Shown here: in pieces, positions 33,925 through 43,119 of the stretch | Position numbering within the stretch: position 1 is the first letter of the stretch | Layout of the letters: each line of letters begins with the position of its first letter | Origin: Dermacentor variabilis | Lineage: Eukaryota; Arthropoda; Arachnida; Ixodida; Ixodidae | Assembly (NCBI RefSeq): GCF_050947875.1 | Contig: NC_134570.1 | Span: forward strand, 230,253,265 to 230,317,264 | DNA length: 64,000 nt | Direction of reading: 5' to 3' | Notes under the pieces: model-generated | The model's input: the letters and a program-made list of their open reading frames with translations, nothing else | What the model was told of the DNA's origin: nothing | The model's database searches: none | Translations under genes and position numbers: made by a program

Positions 33925-33966
33925 TTTATGTTTAGCGAGCAGGACCAAGGAAGTAAAGCATCACTC

Positions 33967-34419
33967 ATGAATTTGAGAACACTGCTGAGAGACGAATTGG
34001 TGGTCGTCGGGGAGGAATTGGGCCTAGAAGTGCACAAGGAAATGATGTAATCGTAAATAATAAAGCTGATTTCCGAACAGGCCAGTGAGGAGGACATTGA
34101 AATTGGGTTAGAATTTTTTAGGAAAAGAGAGAAATGGGACAGAGAGAGAAAAGAATGGGACAGACAGAGAAAGAAAGAAGAACAGGACAGATAGGAAAGC
34201 GAAAAAGATAACGAGTTAGGGAAAATGCAACTTGACCCTGAAAGTAAACGTTTGGAGTTGCCTCCAGCGAGTGAAGGGGTTGTGGAACGATGAGCTGAGG
34301 CAGACTCATAACGCATGGACAGGCTGTTCAAGCCATTGAAGGTCCGGAATGACATAGGGTTATTCCTAAGAAACTTTGAAAGTACTTGCGAGAAGATGAA
34401 GTTCGCTCCGAGTACAAGG
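33967..34419 (+). pseudogene. Old Gmr1-like gag, first part
   Basis: It starts with MNLRTLLRDELVVVGEELGL, matching the N-terminal SAP/Rho_N-like segment of elements 2 and 3, and has a stop at 34048-34050. A charged segment rich in KREKWDRER follows, then LFKPLKVRNDIGLFLRNFEST, the start of the capsid. It is cut at 34419 in the middle of the capsid by element 3, and the capsid resumes at 41072. Confidence 0.85.
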
Positions 34420-35134
34420 TGTTACGTTTCGCCTACGACGCGCGGTTTAGCCGGCGCGATTGCAACAAAGCGGCAGACATTTTGGCCCGTTCGGCGTCGC
34501 CGCTACGCTCCCCGCCAGGCGTTTCCAGGCGTTTCCAGGCGTTTCCAGGCATGTTCCGATGCCACGTGTCTTCATGTGCGTGTGTGAGTGTATGTGCCAT
34601 TGTGCCCGACCGGCGGCGATAACGAGGGCAGAAGTTACCTTTTCCTTCCAGTCATTGTGCCTGACCAGAGGCGCTACGAGAGCCGAGGTTACCTTCTCCT
34701 CCCAGTCTTTGTGTCCGACCGGCAGCGCTACGACAGTGTGCGTCACCTTAGCCCATTGTACAATCACGTGCTCGTCTATTGAGGGGTTCCTTCTTGCCCT
34801 CAACTGCGAGAGTATAAAAACAGCTGCCCCCGGACGCCAAAAAGAGGGCTCCGATTTCTTCTGTTGAGTAAAGTGCTCTCCCGTCTCTCTACTTCGGTCA
34901 ACCTGACCGCCAACTCTTTGCAATGTTAAAATAAACAAGTTGTTTTGTTGTTACCAGTCGACTCATGCTTTGCCGGGACCTTCGGATGCTTCCAGTTGTA
35001 CCCCAGGCCGCCAGGCCAACGCTACCCTTGGGGCTTGCGACCCAGGTACAACCACGGGCGTCAGCGCCGAGTTCCCAACCGATCGCACCAGCGGTGCGAC
35101 CACAACAACTCGCGCCATCGGTGCGATCCAAACA
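34420..35134 (+). repeat. 5' LTR of element 3
   Basis: TGTTACGTTTC...GATCCAAACA. It has three copies of the 10-mer AGGCGTTTCC near 34517-34546, a TATAAAAA box at 34813 and an AATAAA signal at 34930, in the expected U3-R order. Confidence 0.95.
34813..34820 (+). promoter_or_regulatory. TATA box in 5' LTR of element 3
   Basis: TATAAAAA lies about 117 bp before the AATAAA at 34930-34935. The same arrangement is kept in the 3' LTR. It probably drives the genomic transcript. Confidence 0.7.
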
Positions 35135-35136
35135 AC

Positions 35137-35155
35137 TGGTGGCAGCGGTGGGATC
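35137..35155 (+). other. Primer-binding site, element 3 (leucine tRNA type)
   Basis: TGGTGGCAGCGGTGGGATCG begins two bases after the LTR. It fits the complement of the 3' end of an AAG/TAG-type leucine tRNA through the acceptor and T-stem. The first 15 bases equal those of element 2. Confidence 0.75.
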
Positions 35156-35448
35156 GCGACAACGGAGGCCAGCAGCAAAGAGATGCAGTTGACTGTATGC
35201 TGAGCAGCTCAACAACGATCCGGGAGCAGTGCAACGAGCCCTGTGTGATGACTGGTTGCCTGCAGCGGAACGACTGCGCTGAACTCTTGGCTGCGAGGTT
35301 TGGTGAGTGCGGGACTTTCTTCTTCTGAGCTTTGCCAGGCTTTTGTTAGTGTCAGAAACAGAGCTGGTAATTGTGGTTGTCGTTGCTGCCGGGTTAGTTT
35401 GCGGCAAGACAATAGTAAGCAGTAGAGAAAGCAGCATTCAGAACAGCC

Positions 35449-38400
35449 ATGGATTTGAAGTCGTTGCGCAAACCGAAATTGTTGGAGCTTGCAAGAGAGT
35501 TGGGTCTGGATGTCTCAGACAAACTAAGAAAACCTGAACTGCTAAAGGCTATTCTTGAGTTAGAGGCTGAGGATGACGAGCTGTCGGAATGCCTTGAGAC
35601 CATTGAGGAGAGGGAGACTGCAAAAAGACAAGAGCGCGAACTTAAAGAACAGAAAGAAAAACAAGAGCGTGACCGTCAACACGCTTTGGAAATGAAGCGT
35701 CTCGAGATAGAGATGGAACGCGCTCGTAATGGAAGTCAGGCACACGGTGCAGGAGAACGCGTATTGTTCAAAATGACTGACCTGATGCGGCCGTTTAAGC
35801 TTGGAGAGGACATTGGTTTGTTCCTGGTTAACTTTGAGCGAACGTGCGAGAAGCAGGGGTTCTCTCGGGAAACGTGGCCACAGCGCTTGCTCACTTTGTT
35901 ACCCGGCGAGGCGGCCGACGTAGTCGCTCGCTTGAATAGAGAGGAGGCAGAGGATTTCGACAAAGTGAAATCGAGTCTGCTAAAAAAGTACAGACTGTCA
36001 GCGGAGGCGTTCCGTCGGAAGTTTCGGGAAAATGAGAAAGGCAAAAGTGAGTCATATACAGAGTTTGCGTATAGGCTTATGTCAAACATGCAGGAGTGGC
36101 TCAAAGAAGAGAAAGCGTTTGGTGACCACGATAAAGTTCTGCAGTGTTTCGGGCTAGAACAGTTTTATAGTCGGTTACCGGAGAACGTGCGGTACTGGGT
36201 CTTGGATAGGCCAGACGTTTGTACGGTGGCTAGAGCCGCTGACCTAGCCGAGGAGTTTGTGACGCGTCGGGCTCGCGGAGCTAAGGACGGTCAAAAGGGT
36301 GAATTTGGCTCGAAGTTTGAGAGGCCGAGGTTCACGCCCATGAGATTAAAGGGGGACACGCATAGTGAGGATGCGAGTGAAAGCAGTCCGACCAAACGTA
36401 AAGAGACGGCGGCAGCCAAACGCAGAAAGCGGTTCGAGATGAGGCGAGCGCGCGTGTGTTATACGTGCCAGAAGCCGGGTCACTTATCGGCGCAGTGTCC
36501 GGAGACAACACCAAAAGTTGTGTTTTTTTCATTAGGCAGCACTGACGAGAACATGAAGCTTCTCGAGCCTTACATGCGAGACCTCCTCGTGAACGGGAAA
36601 GAGTGCCGAGTGCTTCGCGATTCCGCAGCTACGATGGATGTAGTTCACCCCTCTTACGTAGAACCCCATATGTTCACGGGCGAGTGCGCATGGATCAAGC
36701 AAGCCGTGGAAGCTCATAGCGTGTGTCTGCCAGTAGCAAAGGTGCTTATTGAAGGACCTTTCGGAGCGCTTGAGACGGAGGCGGCAGTGTCATCTATGCT
36801 GCCACCCCAGTACCCGTACCTATTTTCAAACAGGTCCGATCACCTCCTGCGCGAGAAGGGGCTTTTGTTTGGTGAGGCTAGCGTTCAGGCCTTAACCAGA
36901 TCGAAGGTTCGGGAGCTCGCTGCAAAGGCGGTAGTTGCGGGGCCGACGTTATCGAACAATGAGAAAGGGTCAGAGGCGCAGCAAGCCGATATTCAGAGCA
37001 CGCCCGAACTGAATAAAATTGAGTCTGTAACGTTAAAGGCACCAGATACTGGAGAGGAAAATCCCGATGCGGGAAAGTTAGAAGAGCTATCTACTGATTT
37101 GCTCATCGCGCCTACGTCAGACGGACTTGATAGGTTGCTAAAAGTCAGCCGGTCGGCTTTGATAGCCGAGCAAAGGAAGGATGGTAGCCTAGAAAACATA
37201 CGCTGCAATGTCAAGGAAGGTATCGCCAGGAAAAATGCGCGTTTTGTGGAAAGAGGTGGAGTCCTGTACCGGAAGTATCTAGACCGAAGAGGAGTGGAGT
37301 TCGATCAGCTGATCGTCCCTCAATGCTATCGTCAGGATCTGTTGCGCTTGTCACACGGGGGTTCGTGGTCCGGACACCTAGGAGTTAAGAAAACTAAGGA
37401 CCGTCTCTTGCAAGAGTACTATTGGCCAGGGTGTTTTCGGGACGCAGACCATTTCGTAAGGTCATGTGACACCTGTCAGCGGGTGGGCAAACCAGGGGAC
37501 AAATCGAGGGCGCCGTTGAAATTGGTACCTATCATTACGGAGCCTTTTAGACGGCTCGTTATTGATACAGTGGGACCTCTGCCGGTAACAGCCACGGGGT
37601 ACAGACACATTTTGACTGTGATCTGCCCAGCGACAAAGTTCCCTGAAGCGGTGCCGCTTAAAGAACTCAGCTCAGTTGAGATAGTCAATGCACTACTGTC
37701 CATATTTGCGCGAGTTGGTTTTCCTGCAGAAATCCAATCAGATCAGGGCACAGTGTTTACTAGCGCTTTGACGACAACTTTTCTCGAAAGGTGTGGGGTA
37801 AAGCTGCTACACAGCTCAGTGTACCACCCACAGTCGAATTCCGTTGAGAAGCTCCACTCCGTCATGAAGCGCGTGTTGAGAGCATTGTGTTTTGAACATC
37901 GAACTGACTGGGAGCTGTGTCTGCCTGGGGTGATGTTTGCTTTAAGGACCGCGCCGCATGCGGCTACGGGGTTTTCGCCAGCTGAACTGGTGTACGGTCG
38001 CTCGCTTCGGTCTCCGCTTCGCATGCTTCGAGAATCATGGGAAGGCAGGGGCGACGACCCAGTCGTGGTGGAGTACGTGCTTAAGCTCCTCGAACGCTTA
38101 AGAAGGGCACAGGAGTTGTCAGGTGAAGCAATGACAAAGGCCCAGCAGAGGGCCAAGGTTTATTATGATCGGACCGCCAGGGCCCGGCGTTTTGAGGTGG
38201 GCGATGAGGTCATGATATTGCGCACATCGCTAAACAACAAACTAGACGTGCAGTGGGAGGGCCCAGCACGAATTGTTCAGAAACTGTCGGACGTTAACTA
38301 CGTGGTAAGTCTGCCAGGAAAGCGGAAAGCACAGCAAGTTTACCACTGTAATCTGCTCAAACCTTATAGACAAAGGGAAGCAGTGGTGTGCATGATGGTA

Positions 38401-39882
38401 AACGTTCCTGAAGAGCTTCCGGTCGAGCTTCCGGGACTAGGCTCAGTGACGAACAGGGAAGACACCGGTCAAGTCATTAGTGACCTTATCAGTAAAGCAC
38501 CGCTGTCGCCTGAGCAGAAAACCGAACTACACCAGCTATTACAACAGTTTCAAGGTCTGTTCTCTGAGAGGCCTGGTAGGACTTCTGTACTTACTCATGA
38601 TATAGAACTTACCTCCCCAGAGCCAGTACGATCCAAGGCGTATCGGGTGTCACCCCGCCAGAGCGATATTATGGAGGCTGAGGTAAAGAAAATGCTACAG
38701 CTCGGTGTTATTGAGGCAGGTGAGAGTGATTATACCTCCCCTTTGATTTTAGTTGAGGTACCGGGCAAGGAACCTCGTCCTTGCGTCGACTACCGCAGGC
38801 TTAATTCCATCACTAAGGATCAAATTTATCCGATCCCTAACATCGAGGAGCGCCTTGAGAAAGTTAGTAGCGCTCAGTTTATTTCCACCCTAGATCTTGT
38901 CAGGGGTTATTGGCAGGTTCCACTTACAGAAGAGGCTAGTAGGTATGCGGCGTTCATTTCACCAATGGGAACATTCCGTCCTAAAGTATTGAGTTTTGGT
39001 TTGAAGAACGCGCCATACTGTTTTTCAAGCCTCATGGATAAAGTGTTGCGGGGACAGCAAGAATTCGCTTTACCGTATCTAGACGACGTAGCGATATTCT
39101 CCGCATCCTGGTCTGAACATATGGCACACTTGCGGGCAGTGCTAACCCGCCTGCGCGAAGCGGGCTTGAAAGTAAAGGCTCCTAAGTGCCAGTTAGCACA
39201 GGCCGAGGTTGTCTACCTCGGTCACGTGATTGGTCAGGGTCGTCGCCGCCCCTCTGAAATAAAAGTGGCCGCTGTGCGAGACTTTCCGCAACCACGCACG
39301 AAGACCGATATTCGGTCGTTCTTAGGTGTCGCCGGCTACTATCAGAGGTACATCCCCAGGTACTCTGATATCGCGGCTCCCCTGACGGATGCTCTAAGAA
39401 AGACAGAGCCTCAAACAGTCGTCTGGGACGAGACAAAGGAAAGAGCTTTTAGCGCCCTAAAGAGTGCCCTAACAAGCCAGCCTGTGCTACGATCGCCAGA
39501 CTATACAAAAGGGTTCGTTGTTCAGTGCGATGCTAGTGAGCGAGGCATGGGCGTTGTACTGTGCCAACGGGAAAATGGAGAAGTAGAACACCCCGTCCTG
39601 TATGCTAGTCGTAAGCTGAGCAGTCGTGAGCAGGCGTATAGCGCCACCGAGAAAGAGTGTGCATGTCTCGTGTGGGCCGTTCAGAAATTGTCATGCTATC
39701 TAGCCGGCTCGAGGTTTATCATTGAGACGGATCACTGCCCTCTCCAATGGCTGCAGACCATCTCTCCCAAAAATGGCCGCCTCCTGCGCTGGAGCCTCGC
39801 TTTGCAACAATATTCCTTTGAGGTGCGTTACAAAAAGGGGAGTCTCAACGGTAACGCCGATGGCTTAAGTCGAAGCCCCTAA
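35449..39882 (+). CDS. Gag-PR-IN-RT-RNase H polyprotein, element 3
   Basis: A 1,477-residue uninterrupted frame whose start ATG matches element 2. Residues 1-50 are SAP/Rho_N-like (LRKPKLLELARELGLDV). Residues 50-95 form a charged coiled-coil. The capsid at about 115-270 is SCAN-like, with WPQRLLTLLPGEAA and LEQFYSRLP...WVLDRP. CYTCQKPGHLSAQC (337-350) is a CCHC knuckle. The protease site reads RDSAAT (390-395) instead of the usual DTG/DSG. The integrase HHCC module is at about 642-675, with catalytic D705, D765 and E near 800 (VIDTVGP, QSDQG, SVEKLH). RT is at 1060-1260 with STLDLVRGYWQ (about 1148) and LPYLDDVAIF (about 1211). RNase H is at 1355-1477, with QCDASERG and NADGLSR. The frame ends in TAA. 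Everything needed for mobility is visible except a canonical protease triad. Confidence 0.95.
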   Translation: MDLKSLRKPKLLELARELGLDVSDKLRKPELLKAILELEAEDDELSECLETIEERETAKRQERELKEQKEKQERDRQHALEMKRLEIEMERARNGSQAHGAGERVLFKMTDLMRPFKLGEDIGLFLVNFERTCEKQGFSRETWPQRLLTLLPGEAADVVARLNREEAEDFDKVKSSLLKKYRLSAEAFRRKFRENEKGKSESYTEFAYRLMSNMQEWLKEEKAFGDHDKVLQCFGLEQFYSRLPENVRYWVLDRPDVCTVARAADLAEEFVTRRARGAKDGQKGEFGSKFERPRFTPMRLKGDTHSEDASESSPTKRKETAAAKRRKRFEMRRARVCYTCQKPGHLSAQCPETTPKVVFFSLGSTDENMKLLEPYMRDLLVNGKECRVLRDSAATMDVVHPSYVEPHMFTGECAWIKQAVEAHSVCLPVAKVLIEGPFGALETEAAVSSMLPPQYPYLFSNRSDHLLREKGLLFGEASVQALTRSKVRELAAKAVVAGPTLSNNEKGSEAQQADIQSTPELNKIESVTLKAPDTGEENPDAGKLEELSTDLLIAPTSDGLDRLLKVSRSALIAEQRKDGSLENIRCNVKEGIARKNARFVERGGVLYRKYLDRRGVEFDQLIVPQCYRQDLLRLSHGGSWSGHLGVKKTKDRLLQEYYWPGCFRDADHFVRSCDTCQRVGKPGDKSRAPLKLVPIITEPFRRLVIDTVGPLPVTATGYRHILTVICPATKFPEAVPLKELSSVEIVNALLSIFARVGFPAEIQSDQGTVFTSALTTTFLERCGVKLLHSSVYHPQSNSVEKLHSVMKRVLRALCFEHRTDWELCLPGVMFALRTAPHAATGFSPAELVYGRSLRSPLRMLRESWEGRGDDPVVVEYVLKLLERLRRAQELSGEAMTKAQQRAKVYYDRTARARRFEVGDEVMILRTSLNNKLDVQWEGPARIVQKLSDVNYVVSLPGKRKAQQVYHCNLLKPYRQREAVVCMMVNVPEELPVELPGLGSVTNREDTGQVISDLISKAPLSPEQKTELHQLLQQFQGLFSERPGRTSVLTHDIELTSPEPVRSKAYRVSPRQSDIMEAEVKKMLQLGVIEAGESDYTSPLILVEVPGKEPRPCVDYRRLNSITKDQIYPIPNIEERLEKVSSAQFISTLDLVRGYWQVPLTEEASRYAAFISPMGTFRPKVLSFGLKNAPYCFSSLMDKVLRGQQEFALPYLDDVAIFSASWSEHMAHLRAVLTRLREAGLKVKAPKCQLAQAEVVYLGHVIGQGRRRPSEIKVAAVRDFPQPRTKTDIRSFLGVAGYYQRYIPRYSDIAAPLTDALRKTEPQTVVWDETKERAFSALKSALTSQPVLRSPDYTKGFVVQCDASERGMGVVLCQRENGEVEHPVLYASRKLSSREQAYSATEKECACLVWAVQKLSCYLAGSRFIIETDHCPLQWLQTISPKNGRLLRWSLALQQYSFEVRYKKGSLNGNADGLSRSP

Positions 39883-40366
39883 CGTAGGAATCAGCCTCAA
39901 AATTGTTTGTTACTGATGTTTTTCTTCCTGAGGCAGGATTTTTTTAACATATTGCTTTCGTTTAGTGTTTCAAAGTGATGATATGCTTTCTAGTGCAATT
40001 TTCCAATTTGTGGACGCGTTCTGAGTGATGCTAGACTACTGTAAGGAACTAGGCAGTGGTATAAAAAGGGGAAAGAGCCTGGCAGGGCTTAGTGAGGGTT
40101 GTGCCGTGCTTGCTGACTGAGCGCTTGAGTTTCAGCGTAATTCTAACGCTTGCCGGGAACGAGAACAAGAATGTGAACTCTCCCGAAGTCACTTTGCAGT
40201 GTCCCGTGCGAACCTGAACGAGAGAACGAGGCCTTCTCTGTGCGCTGCGCTCAAGAAACGTCGAGGGACGCCCGACTTCGGTTATGAGCATCATCGAGCG
40301 ACATCCCTCCGGACAGCGGATGCAGTCCCCTGTCCATCGGGATCTCCTTCCCCCGGCGGGGCGGTC
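39883..40366 (+). other. 3' untranslated region of element 3
   Basis: Non-coding. It contains a second TATAAAAAGGGG at 40060-40071, outside the LTR. The end, CCCCCGGCGGGGCGGTC, directly precedes the 3' LTR and includes the probable polypurine tract. Confidence 0.6.
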
Positions 40367-41071
40367 TGTTACGTTTCGCCTACGACGCGCGGTTTAGCCG
40401 GCGCGATTGCAACAAAGCGGCAGACATTTTGGCCCGTTCGGCGTCGCCGCTACGCTCCCCGCCAGGCGTTTCCAGGCGTTTCCAGGCATGTTCCGATGCC
40501 ACGTGTCTTCATGTGCGTGTGTGAGTGTATGTGCCATTGTGCCCGACCGGCGGCGATAACGAGGGCAGAAGTTACCTTCTCCTTCCAGTCATTGTGCCTG
40601 ACCAGAGGCGCTACGAGAGCCGAGGTTACCTTCTCCTCCCAGTCTTTGTGTCCGACCGGCAGCGCTACGACAGTGTGCGTCACCTTAGCCCATTGTACAA
40701 TCACGTGCTCGTCTATTGAGGGGTTCCTTCTTGCCCTCAACTGCGAGAGTATAAAAACAGCTGCCCCCGGACGCCAAAAAGAGGGCTCCGATTTCTTCTG
40801 TTGAGTAAAGTGCTCTCCCGTCTCTCTACTTCGGTCAACCTGACCGCCAACTCTTTGCAATGTTAAAATAAACAAGTTGTTTTGTTGTTACCAGTCGACT
40901 CATGCTTTGCCGGGACCTTCGGATGCTTCCAGTTGTACCCCAGGCCGCCAGGCCAACGCTACCCTTGGGGCTTGCGACCCAGGTACAACCACGGGCGTCA
41001 GCGCCGAGTTCCCAACCGATCGCACCAGCGGTGCGACCACAACAACTCGCGCCATCGGTGCGATCCAAACA
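40367..41071 (+). repeat. 3' LTR of element 3
   Basis: Same ends as the 5' LTR, with two instead of three 10-mer repeats and one substitution. AAGG follows, the target duplication. Confidence 0.95.
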
Positions 41072-42743
41072 AAGGCCACAGAGGTTGCTGTCTATGTTGC
41101 AGTGTGGAGCTGCTGAAGTAATCGCCAGACTCAGTGCCCAAGATGCATCTGATTATGTGATGTTCACAATAGCTATTTGCGCTGTTTGCTAAAGTGTGTA
41201 TTATGCGAAGGTTAAGGTCAGCCTTTTGAAGAAGTATCGCCTTTCCGCCCTAGCTTTTCAGCAAATGTTTCAAAGCACGGGTAAGAAGCGTGGCAGTTTG
41301 GTCGAGTTGGTATGTTATGACTTCTTTAGGATTGTGGCGCAGCTCAGAACGAGCAAAAGGGAAGGTGGAAGGGGTAATAAACTCAGTTCTCCGTTCCTTT
41401 TCATTACCCCTTCCACCTTCCCTTTTGTCTTTCTGAGCTGCGATGCAAGCTTAAAAAATTCACGGGTAAGAAGGATAGCGAGGGATATCCAGAGTTTGCA
41501 TATAAATTAAAGCCAAACCTAGCCAAGTGGTTGAAAATCGCGGAAGCGTAAGAAAGCAATGCCATGATTATTGAATGCATGTGTCTAGAGCAGTTTTACA
41601 AAAGCATCCCACACTCTGTAAGGCTGTGGGTACAAGACAGAGGAAACGTAAACATTGTGGAAAGGGCGGCCGAATAAGACGAAGAGTACGCAATGCGCAG
41701 AAAGCTGAACGCCGAGGACGGACATTGGGACGGTCGAAATGGACCGCCCAAACAATTTCCGTTCAGGAATGAATCGCAGACGACACGACCGGAGCATGTA
41801 GGCGTGCCGTAAAGGACGTCAGAAAAGAGTGAGGAGAAGTGAAATGGCGAAACCTTACAAAAAGAGCAGAAAAAGGAATTCAAATCTTTTAGACCGATCG
41901 GTTGCTGCCAGGTGCTACGGGACAGTGCCGTGGCGGCAACACAGGTCGTGTCTGCCGACGGCAAACGCCGAAATCAGTGGGCCGTTCGGGAAGCTCGTGA
42001 CCTAGGCTTCAGTTTCTAAATTCTTGTCGCTGCAGTACCCGCACATTTTTTCTAATCGGTGGAATGAGTTACTACGTGAGAAAGGGCTAACATTTGCAGC
42101 GAGCGTAGTAAAGGGGTTGGCGCGATCCCAAGCTCAACAAATCGCGTCACTTTCAGCTGAAAATGCAAAAGCTGCTCCAGCAGAAGCAGCAAAAGAGGTA
42201 TCCTTGGCAACAGAAACTGAGCTAGGCTCGAAGGATGAAAGAGCGGTTTAGGAAATGCTGCCACCTGACCAGCTCAACGAGAGCGTATCGCATGATATTT
42301 GTCGAAATTCACGCCTGCAGGGAGAGCCAGCTGATGCATTCGCAAGCGAGACAGGGTCATTGCTACCACCGGCCTCAAAGAACTTTGACCATCTCTTACG
42401 TGTGGACAGAGTCACTGGCAGCCGAGCAAAAGAATGACGTCGGCCTAGCTTAATTACATGAAACAGCTAAAGAAGGCATTGCTAGGCGAAACGTGGCGAT
42501 GCACGAGAACGGGGCTTTGTTATATCGGCACTACAGATACCGAAAGGGCAAGATTCTGGATCAGTTAGTTGTACCTAAAAAAGTAAAGGGAGGACCTTTC
42601 TTGTCCGCGTAATAGAAATAGGTGGTCTGGCCACCTAGGCATAAACAAATCGAAAGAAAGATTCCTTATGAAATACTACTGGCCTGGCTGTTTCAAAGGC
42701 GCAGAAAACTTTGTCAGATCATGTGACGCCTGCCATCGCTCGG
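41072..42743 (+). pseudogene. Old Gmr1-like gag, protease and integrase start
   Basis: The capsid sense broken at 34419 resumes with PQRLLSMLQCGAAEVIARLS, then KVSLLKKYRLSALAFQ. An inverted repeat interrupts it at 41338-41442. Near 41910 VLRDSAVAAT marks the protease site, again with DSA rather than DTG. After many stops, ENGALLYRHYRYRKGKILDQLVVP (shown here in broken form) and KYYWPGCFKGAENFVRSCDAC (42668-42738) give the integrase zinc module. It is cut at 42743 by the RTE LINE. Confidence 0.8.
41338..41442. repeat. 40-bp inverted repeat with 24-bp spacer
   Basis: The arms 41338-41378 and 41403-41442 are complementary almost throughout, including GGGAAGGTGGAAGGGGTAAT and its complement, with two or three mismatches. 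It sits within the old gag capsid, where element 3 has no such sequence. Confidence 0.85.
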
Positions 42744-42830
42744 GTCATCATCATCATCATCATCAGCCTAGTTACGCCCACTGCAGGGCAAAGGCCTCTC
42801 CCATACTTCTCCAACTACCCCGGTCATGTA

Positions 42831-43118
42831 CTAATTGTGGCCATGTTGTCCCTGCAAACGTCTTAATGTCATCCGCCCACCTAACTTCTGCCGCCCCCTG
42901 CTACGCTTCCCTTCCCTTGGAATCCAGTCCGTAACCCTTAATGACCATCGGTTATCTTCCCTCCTCATTACATGTCCGGCCCATGCCCATTTCTTTTTCT
43001 TGATTTCAACTAAGATGTCATTAACCCGCGTTTGTTCCCTCACCCAATCGGCTCTTTTCTTATCCCTTAACGTTACACCTATCATTCCTCTTTCCATAGC
43101 TTGTTGCGTTGTGCTCAA
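42831..43118 (-). pseudogene. RTE LINE C-terminal end in shifted frame
   Basis: Contains TTQQAMERGMIGVTLRDKKR and WAWAGHVMRREDNRW, the conserved C-terminal end of RTE proteins, displaced from the RT frame by an indel near 43170. The stop is followed by the 3' tail with the trinucleotide repeat. Confidence 0.75.
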
Positions 43119-43119
43119 A

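Larger units (their letters stand above)
34420..41071 (+). mobile_element. Gmr1-like Ty3/gypsy element 3, apparently intact
   Basis: A 6.65-kb element inserted in the gag of an older relative, with the 4-bp duplication AAGG (34416-34419 and 41072-41075). It has near-identical LTRs (715 and 705 bp), a leucine-type primer-binding site, a single 1,477-codon polyprotein, a 3' untranslated region and a purine-rich tract. The order is gag-PR-IN-RT-RNase H in one frame. The LTRs show one base substitution (34640 region, T versus C) plus one copy fewer of a 10-bp repeat, which indicates a very recent insertion. Confidence 0.95.

Noticed and set aside
34447..35437. Open frames on both strands within the 5' LTR and leader of element 3
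   Set aside because: Repeated identically in the 3' LTR and overlapping TATA, poly(A) and primer-binding signals. Non-coding shadows.
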